A stretch of DNA of 64,000 bases, taken from NCBI RefSeq assembly GCF_024139115.2, contig NC_085139.1, forward strand, positions 251,072,067-251,136,066, written 5' to 3'. Within the stretch, counting starts at the first letter, position 1; every line of letters begins with the position of its first letter. Source of the DNA: Armigeres subalbatus (Eukaryota > Arthropoda > Insecta > Diptera > Culicidae). Positions 63,122-64,000 of this stretch are shown piece by piece. Made by a program: the position numbers and the translations under genes. The notes beneath the pieces are model-generated. The model saw only the letters and a program-made list of their open reading frames with translations, was not told the origin of the DNA and did not search any database.

Positions 63122-64000
63122 CACCATTTAAAATTATTGAAATTTTTTTTTTTGAATGATGTTTTTGTTGTTTAAATTAAGATTTTTTGACGGCGTTTTT
63201 TATTACCAATGCACTATGGTGGTCCAGGATACAGTTTTACGCGGAAAGATGCATTTTACGCCAAAACTATATTTTTTAGAAAAAATGTTCTACAAAATTG
63301 TTAGAAATAGTAAGGTAAACTAGGTACATCATAAAAAAAATAGAAAATATTTTTCATTTCCAGAATACTGACATGTTATGTTCTACAAAGCTGTAGCGCA
63401 GCTTATTCCAATAAATTTTGCTAAATATCCTTTCTGTAGCTCTAGTTGGCAGATTTAGAGCAATTTTACCTAATTGATTGGTGTTCCTCAAAAACGTATT
63501 TTTGATCTACTTTTTGTTTTGTTTTTTCGATAAAGAGACTTTTAAAGCTAAAAAATGCAACTTTTGAGTAAATATGCCAATATCTTTTTCCGATCAAAAG
63601 TTATAACGTTTTCTGTCAAAATTACATTTTTCAAAAATTGATATCTCCGGTTAGGGCAGACCAAAAAATATGTTTACACGGCATTTAAAAGAGGAATTAT
63701 TATTCTTTATTATGTCAAAAATTGGAGATATGTTATTTTTTTTATCTCAAGTTTTACCAATTTTACTGAAGTCATGTTTTTTCAAGTAAATTTATATAAC
63801 TTGACAACGGAAGAAGATAAAGACAATGTTATTATAGCAAACACACGTTTTGAAAAGCCTCAAAAGTCTTCAGAAGGTGACATTCTTGAAAAATAAAAAA
63901 ATGAATGAGCAGATCATAAATATTGTTTTTCGAGGGACACCCTAGTCCTGGTAGGTAAAATTGCTCTAAATAAGTGAGCTTAAGAGCTACATAAAAAGTT
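63122..64000. other. AT-rich DNA with a 20-bp inverted repeat about 500 bp apart
   Basis: ATTTAGAGCAATTTTACCTA at 63453-63472 is the exact reverse complement of 63952-63971. The text between is AT-rich, with no gene. I have the impression of a dispersed mosquito repeat (GTGGTCCAGGATACAGTTTT near 63210) but cannot name it. The window ends inside this region. Confidence 0.5.

Overview
The window looks like a piece of a culicine mosquito genome, most likely Aedes. The basis is recognition from memory of several repeat families (tRNA-derived SINEs resembling Feilai, a SINE ending in an AAG-rich tail, piggyBac-, hAT- and Harbinger-type miniature elements) plus the very high density of nested repeats; no database search was possible, so the genus is an inference. 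There is no bacterial-style gene organisation. Almost every long open frame lies in a tandem repeat whose unit is a multiple of 3 bp (24 or 51 bp), or whose 23-bp unit closes a 69-bp/23-codon cycle, and is not a gene. One short minus-strand segment (17944-18313) is the best candidate for host protein coding. Everything else with protein homology I recognise is dead retrotransposon.

Layout. 1-4.2 kb: anonymous AT-rich DNA with a TA-flanked MITE and a tRNA-derived SINE with target duplications. 4.2-9.1 kb: degenerate GGCCGAA repeats, a 282-bp hairpin element, and an inverted pair of diverged 24-bp arrays. 9.1-15.3 kb: a second SINE, a non-autonomous LTR element (10964-13333) with exact 5-bp target duplications, a reverse transcriptase remnant and a third SINE. 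15.3-19.4 kb: a terminal-inverted-repeat element, the candidate CDS and GC-richer anonymous DNA. 19.6-22.3 kb: a 2.7-kb array of 23-bp hairpin units. 22.4-26.9 kb: an endonuclease remnant, a degenerate 100-bp satellite, a 321-bp MITE and a 51-bp minisatellite. 27-31.8 kb: mostly single-copy-looking DNA and a 25-N gap. 31.8-38 kb: an inverted composite built of GGCCGAA and GTGAGACGTCTCAC repeats, two tRNA-like heads and GCC-rich patches. 39.6-42.3 kb: a reverse transcriptase remnant cut by a hAT end carrying another 23-bp array. 42.4-49 kb: a 6.2-kb palindrome of 24-bp repeats with a unique 45-bp end sequence. 49-56.6 kb: a Helitron-like element, a complete 1629-bp hAT element filled by 23-bp units, two opposed reverse transcriptase remnants and a TAA-flanked MITE. 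56.7-62.6 kb: a 5.9-kb TTAA-flanked foldback element built from a 152-bp satellite. 62.6-64 kb: AT-rich interspersed repeats.

The unifying observation is that different transposon types here (LTR element, hAT, TTAA/piggyBac-like foldback, and an unclassified palindrome) have almost no coding sequence and instead carry tandem arrays between their mobile ends. The window therefore reads as a set of transposons that move or amplify satellite DNA. Two caveats apply: the centre of the 6.2-kb palindrome shows a cluster of 1-2-bp unit-length changes that could be assembly error, and all family names rest on terminal motifs and remembered similarity.
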